In this document: piece after piece, positions 62,046 to 64,000 of the stretch
How positions within the stretch are numbered: the stretch's first letter is position 1
Layout of the letters: every line of letters begins with the position of its first letter
NCBI RefSeq assembly: GCF_022819385.1
Contig: NZ_CP089290.1
Location: 682,001-746,000, forward strand
DNA length: 64,000 bases
Direction: 5' to 3'
Origin: Candidatus Nanosynbacter sp. HMT-352
Lineage (GTDB): Bacteria; Patescibacteriota; Saccharimonadia; Saccharimonadales; Saccharimonadaceae
The notes under the pieces: model-generated
Databases searched by the model: none
Told to the model about the DNA's origin: nothing
Seen by the model: the letters and a program-made list of their open reading frames with translations, nothing else
Position numbers and translations under genes: made by a program

Positions 62046-62332
62046 TTCGCTATCCTATCGATAATTACCATTTTCAGTATTGCTCCAGCCACGGCGGCGA
62101 TGATGAACCAAACTATCCTTGCTTGGTTGTCTTCCAGCTTATCCAACCTATCTTCATGATTTCCTACGTCTTTTTCCAGCTTCACTAGCCGCTCTACTAC
62201 CACCGTCAGATCCAGTCTGTCAATCTTTGCGCTGATTGACTCTATCTGATTCCTGATGTTTTGTATATCGGCGTCCATCTTTCCTAATTTTTGCCATAGC
62301 TCCGCTTCGTTAGTATTATTTGCTGCTGCCAT
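62042..62332 (-). CDS. XhlA-like lysis protein (coiled coil plus C-terminal helix)
   Basis: 96 aa. Coiled coil (KMDADIQNIRNQIESISAKI through HEDRLDKLEDNQ) then one helix (IVWFIIAAVAGAILKMVII), the layout of haemolysin XhlA proteins that act with holins. AAGGAG 12 nt before the ATG. Preceded by the promoter-hairpin leader at 62376-62417. Confidence 0.85.
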   Translation of the reverse strand: MAAANNTNEAELWQKLGKMDADIQNIRNQIESISAKIDRLDLTVVVERLVKLEKDVGNHEDRLDKLEDNQARIVWFIIAAVAGAILKMVIIDRIAK

Positions 62333-62375
62333 GCTTTGTCAGTCTCCTTTCTCTCACCCCAGGCCGCAACCAAAT

Positions 62376-62417
62376 AAAAATATGCGTCCTGAAACGCATA
62401 TACTTACCTACATTATA
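62376..62417 (-). promoter_or_regulatory. Lysis-cassette promoter with immediate terminator-like hairpin
   Basis: Extended -10 TGGTATAAT (TATAAT at 62412-62417) is followed within about 10 nt by the stem ATATGCGT/ACGCATAT (62401-62394 with 62387-62380), 6-nt loop, and TTTTTATTT. Transcripts would have to pass a terminator to reach the lysis genes. Confidence 0.6.
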
Positions 62418-62450
62418 CCACGATTTTACCGTAAACATAATGCATTTTTC

Positions 62451-62467
62451 ATGGTTCTATACAACCA
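62451..62467 (+). repeat. Inverted repeat, left copy (inversion site)
   Basis: ATGGTTCTATACAACCA, exact inverse of 63206-63222. The inner 16 bp are dyadic: TGGTT and AACCA around a 6-bp CTATAC core, as in recombinase core sites. Confidence 0.85.
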
Positions 62468-62836
62468 CAACATATTGGCTGGAAAGATTTTATTCAATCG
62501 AAACAAGACAATGCCACTCTGCCAGTTGTACCTGCTATCATCCAGTATGGTCGAGCAAGAGTAAGAGTGCCGACTGATACCGTAGAAGCTACGACATCAG
62601 TCACGTTTCCAAAGGAATTTGAGAACGGAATGATACCAACTATCATTTGCACGTACAACGGCTACGGCAACGCTAGCGACCCGTGGTCAGATACACCAAA
62701 TCCGTCTTGGGCTGGGGCAACATTTGGAGCTGTTGGCGTTACTAATTCAGGGTTTACGGCACGTTGCCGGCGTTTTGACGGCGCTATGCTTAGAGGCGTG
62801 TATTACTTTAGTTGGGTTGCGATTGGTGCAGCTTAA
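62451..62836 (+). pseudogene. Silent alternative tail-fibre C-terminus (inversion partner)
   Basis: Open frame on the plus strand with no start, opening at the inverted repeat (a stop lies 10 nt before it). It encodes GSIQPQHIGWKDF, then a beta domain with VTFPKEFENGMIPTIIC and ends YFSWVAIGAA, like gp53-type fibre tips. It ends base-to-base with the expressed fibre gene. It reads in the same phase as the fibre gene at the repeat, so inversion would join it to the N-terminus. Confidence 0.8.
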
Positions 62837-63331
62837 TTATTTAACATACTCCATAGTAACACTCACTTCCGAACTGCCCCAAGCATAACTGCCAGAAATA
62901 GTAATATTCGTTTTATCAATGGAGGTAATACCAGCTTGGTGCGTCCCCTCAATATATGGCAGTGCCTGTTTTATGGGATTGTTTGACAATACGCCGGACA
63001 ATCTCATATTGCCAGACCACGAAATCAGCTCCCAGGCGTTAGTCAAGCCGGTAATGCCATGAGGCAGGATTGAGGTGTTGTTCCCACCAATCATATTGAC
63101 CGCACCACGCGCAACCTTACGATAAATCGGTCGACCATCGATCCATTTTCTGCCAGTATCCATCTCAGTAGATTTATAGGCTTTAAGGCTATCTGCTAAT
63201 TTATCTGGTTGTATAGAACCATCGCCTATCCCCGTTCCATCATGAAAACTAGCGTCATTTGCTGCCAAAAGATTCATTTTTGCCGCTGTTAAAATTTCGC
63301 CCGGCACAAAATTTAAGTTAACATACGCCAT
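62837..63331 (-). CDS. Short tail-fibre protein with invertible C-terminus
   Basis: 164 aa. The constant N-terminus (YVNLNFVPGEILTAAKMNLL) resembles the start of phage tail-fibre or receptor-binding proteins. From GDGSIQP at residue 36 on, the 127 residues lie within the 772-bp segment bounded by the inverted repeats. Segments include TGRKWIDGRPIYRK and a beta-rich end (TNITISGSYAWGSS). The alternative tip lies tail-to-tail on the other strand. Confidence 0.85.
   Translation of the reverse strand: MAYVNLNFVPGEILTAAKMNLLAANDASFHDGTGIGDGSIQPDKLADSLKAYKSTEMDTGRKWIDGRPIYRKVARGAVNMIGGNNTSILPHGITGLTNAWELISWSGNMRLSGVLSNNPIKQALPYIEGTHQAGITSIDKTNITISGSYAWGSSEVSVTMEYVK
63206..63222 (-). repeat. Inverted repeat, right copy (inversion site)
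   Basis: Minus-strand ATGGTTCTATACAACCA within the GSIQP codons of the fibre gene. Together with 62451-62467 it bounds two arms of exactly 386 bp each. Confidence 0.85.
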
Positions 63332-63332
63332 A

Positions 63333-63872
63333 CTATCTCACCCTTTCTATTTGAAATGTCTCAAATCGCTCAATAATCATACCTTTATCGCTATACTTCA
63401 GCTCGTAATCTGCCTGCTCTTTATGGACACTTTGCTTTAGTGCCACTTCACTCTCTAGCTGCGCTCGCTCGAACGGGCTCATAGCAAATGAGTTCACCAG
63501 CTCTACTGGACTAGCCTCGCCTGGTTGCACTGGATTTATTGTTCCTCTCTCAAATTTAGATAACCGCGTGTCGTTGCCGGTTAATGCTTCATAACCAATC
63601 ATCGGAAATCCTTCAGGCGTTTTATCTAGCCTCTCACGGGTCGTCAGAAATAGCCCCTGATAATCATAAATATCACGGTTGCCCCCACGCCTAGGTGCGT
63701 TAATTGCTGAAAAGCCTTGAATTGTCTTTGCCGGAAAACACTCAACTGCGACTACCAGATTAGTTTTCAGACATCTCACAAAGTACACCTGGCTGTAATG
63801 TTGAGCATAAAAATCTGCCATTTTCTCCAGTTCGGCTTGATCTTGCGTTTGCTTGGCTGTCTCGCTATCCAT
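63333..63872 (-). CDS. Unknown phage protein, 179 aa, upstream of tail fibre
   Basis: No family recognised; mixed fold (SQVYFVRCLKTNLVVAVECF, APRRGGNRDIYDYQGLFL) with a helical coiled-coil end. GGAGG lies 5 nt before ATG 63872; the TTG at 63884 would lie before the Shine-Dalgarno spacing. It stops 1 bp before the fibre ATG. Probably a tail or fibre-assembly protein. Confidence 0.7.
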   Translation of the reverse strand: MDSETAKQTQDQAELEKMADFYAQHYSQVYFVRCLKTNLVVAVECFPAKTIQGFSAINAPRRGGNRDIYDYQGLFLTTRERLDKTPEGFPMIGYEALTGNDTRLSKFERGTINPVQPGEASPVELVNSFAMSPFERAQLESEVALKQSVHKEQADYELKYSDKGMIIERFETFQIERVR

Positions 63873-63885
63873 TATTTCCTCCAAT

Positions 63886-63934
63886 AAAAATACGACCGCC
63901 GCTCTGGCTGGTCGTATATACTGCTTACATTATA
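63886..63934 (-). promoter_or_regulatory. Tail-operon promoter with immediate terminator-like hairpin
   Basis: TGGTATAATGTA (TATAAT at 63929-63934), then AGTATATACG and the stem ATACGACC/GGTCGTAT (63890-63897 with 63910-63917) and a T run. Nearly the same promoter and leader start as at 62376-62417. Confidence 0.6.
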
Positions 63935-63940
63935 CCACAT

Positions 63941-64000
63941 TTAGTTTGCTAGCACATCTCCGCCATCCAGTGTTGACTTGTCCAGCTCAAACGCACTAAT
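63941..64000 (-). CDS. C-terminal end of a phage gene, cut by window edge
   Basis: The last 19 codons and TAA of a leftward frame (ends STLDGGDVLAN). It stops 7 bp before the -10 at 63929-63934. Part of the tail operon; no domain can be seen. Confidence 0.5.
   Translation of the reverse strand: MSAFELDKSTLDGGDVLAN

Noticed and set aside
62567..62836. GTG-started 89-aa plus-strand gene
   Set aside because: The same frame is open back to 62441 with matching coding sense (GSIQP and onward) and has no promoter or Shine-Dalgarno. It is better read as the silent half of the inversion cassette than as a stand-alone gene.

Overview
The window looks like a chromosome segment of a Saccharibacteria (TM7/CPR) epibiont. 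This is an inference from gene content, not from a marker search. The genome is compact, with many 4-bp or tail-to-tail overlaps. It carries a full type IV pilus locus, partial lower glycolysis, cell-wall enzymes (murA, murB, murT/gatD), NAD salvage from nicotinamide, and surface proteins, but no biosynthetic pathways for amino acids or nucleotides beyond glyA/folD. TGA is used as a stop codon. From about 56.9 kb to the right edge lies part of an integrated phage (prophage).

Layout: 1-3.7 kb, leftward operon metG, tatD, two unknown genes and a cysteine desulfurase cut by the left edge. 3.8-5.2 kb, a secreted protein with cell-wall-binding repeats followed by Ltp-like repeats. 5.3-10.5 kb, leftward rsmA, two RpfB/YabE-like wall hydrolases and a pcrA/uvrD helicase. 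10.5-15.2 kb, leftward pyk-pgk-tpiA and a tail-anchored acidic protein. 15.3-16.4 kb, an accessory patch with gene remnants. 16.5-22.7 kb, a sensor kinase, a receiver protein, a methyltransferase, folD and five tRNA genes. 22.7-27.3 kb, a glucan phosphorylase homologue, murA fused to a helix-turn-helix domain, and glyA. 27.4-31.4 kb, pilin genes including a pilin-like RCC1 propeller protein. 31.5-39.1 kb, murB, a membrane-anchored ClpC-like AAA+ protein, murT/gatD and a GT39-like transferase. 39.3-43.3 kb, NAD salvage: an NrtR-like regulator, pncA, pncB and a Nudix-kinase fusion. 43.3-47 kb, gpmA, Nudix, rny, tsaB, tsaE. 47-52.6 kb, pilB-pilC-pilM-pilN-pilO and a PilP-like gene. 52.6-56.8 kb, a PRC-barrel protein, recX, ligT, recA, a pilin and a bacterial PH protein.

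Prophage (56.9-64 kb, open to the right): a tyrosine integrase at the left end, then, read leftward from the edge, tail genes, a lysis cassette (XhlA-like, a small membrane protein, an amidase endolysin, a holin) and five unknown genes. The most striking element is an apparent DNA-inversion cassette at 62451-63222. The variable C-terminus of a short tail-fibre gene lies tail-to-tail with a silent alternative C-terminus on the other strand. A 17-bp inverted repeat bounds the cassette in the same reading frame, and both arms are exactly 386 bp long. Inversion would swap the fibre tip. Two prophage promoters also share an unusual design in which an extended -10 is followed at once by a terminator-like hairpin.

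A second window-wide pattern is regulatory. In about eighteen genes a -10 box (mostly TATAAT) ends 6-8 nt before the start codon, with no ribosome-binding site, which implies leaderless mRNAs. This pattern also decides several start codons, where the longest open frame would be wrong.
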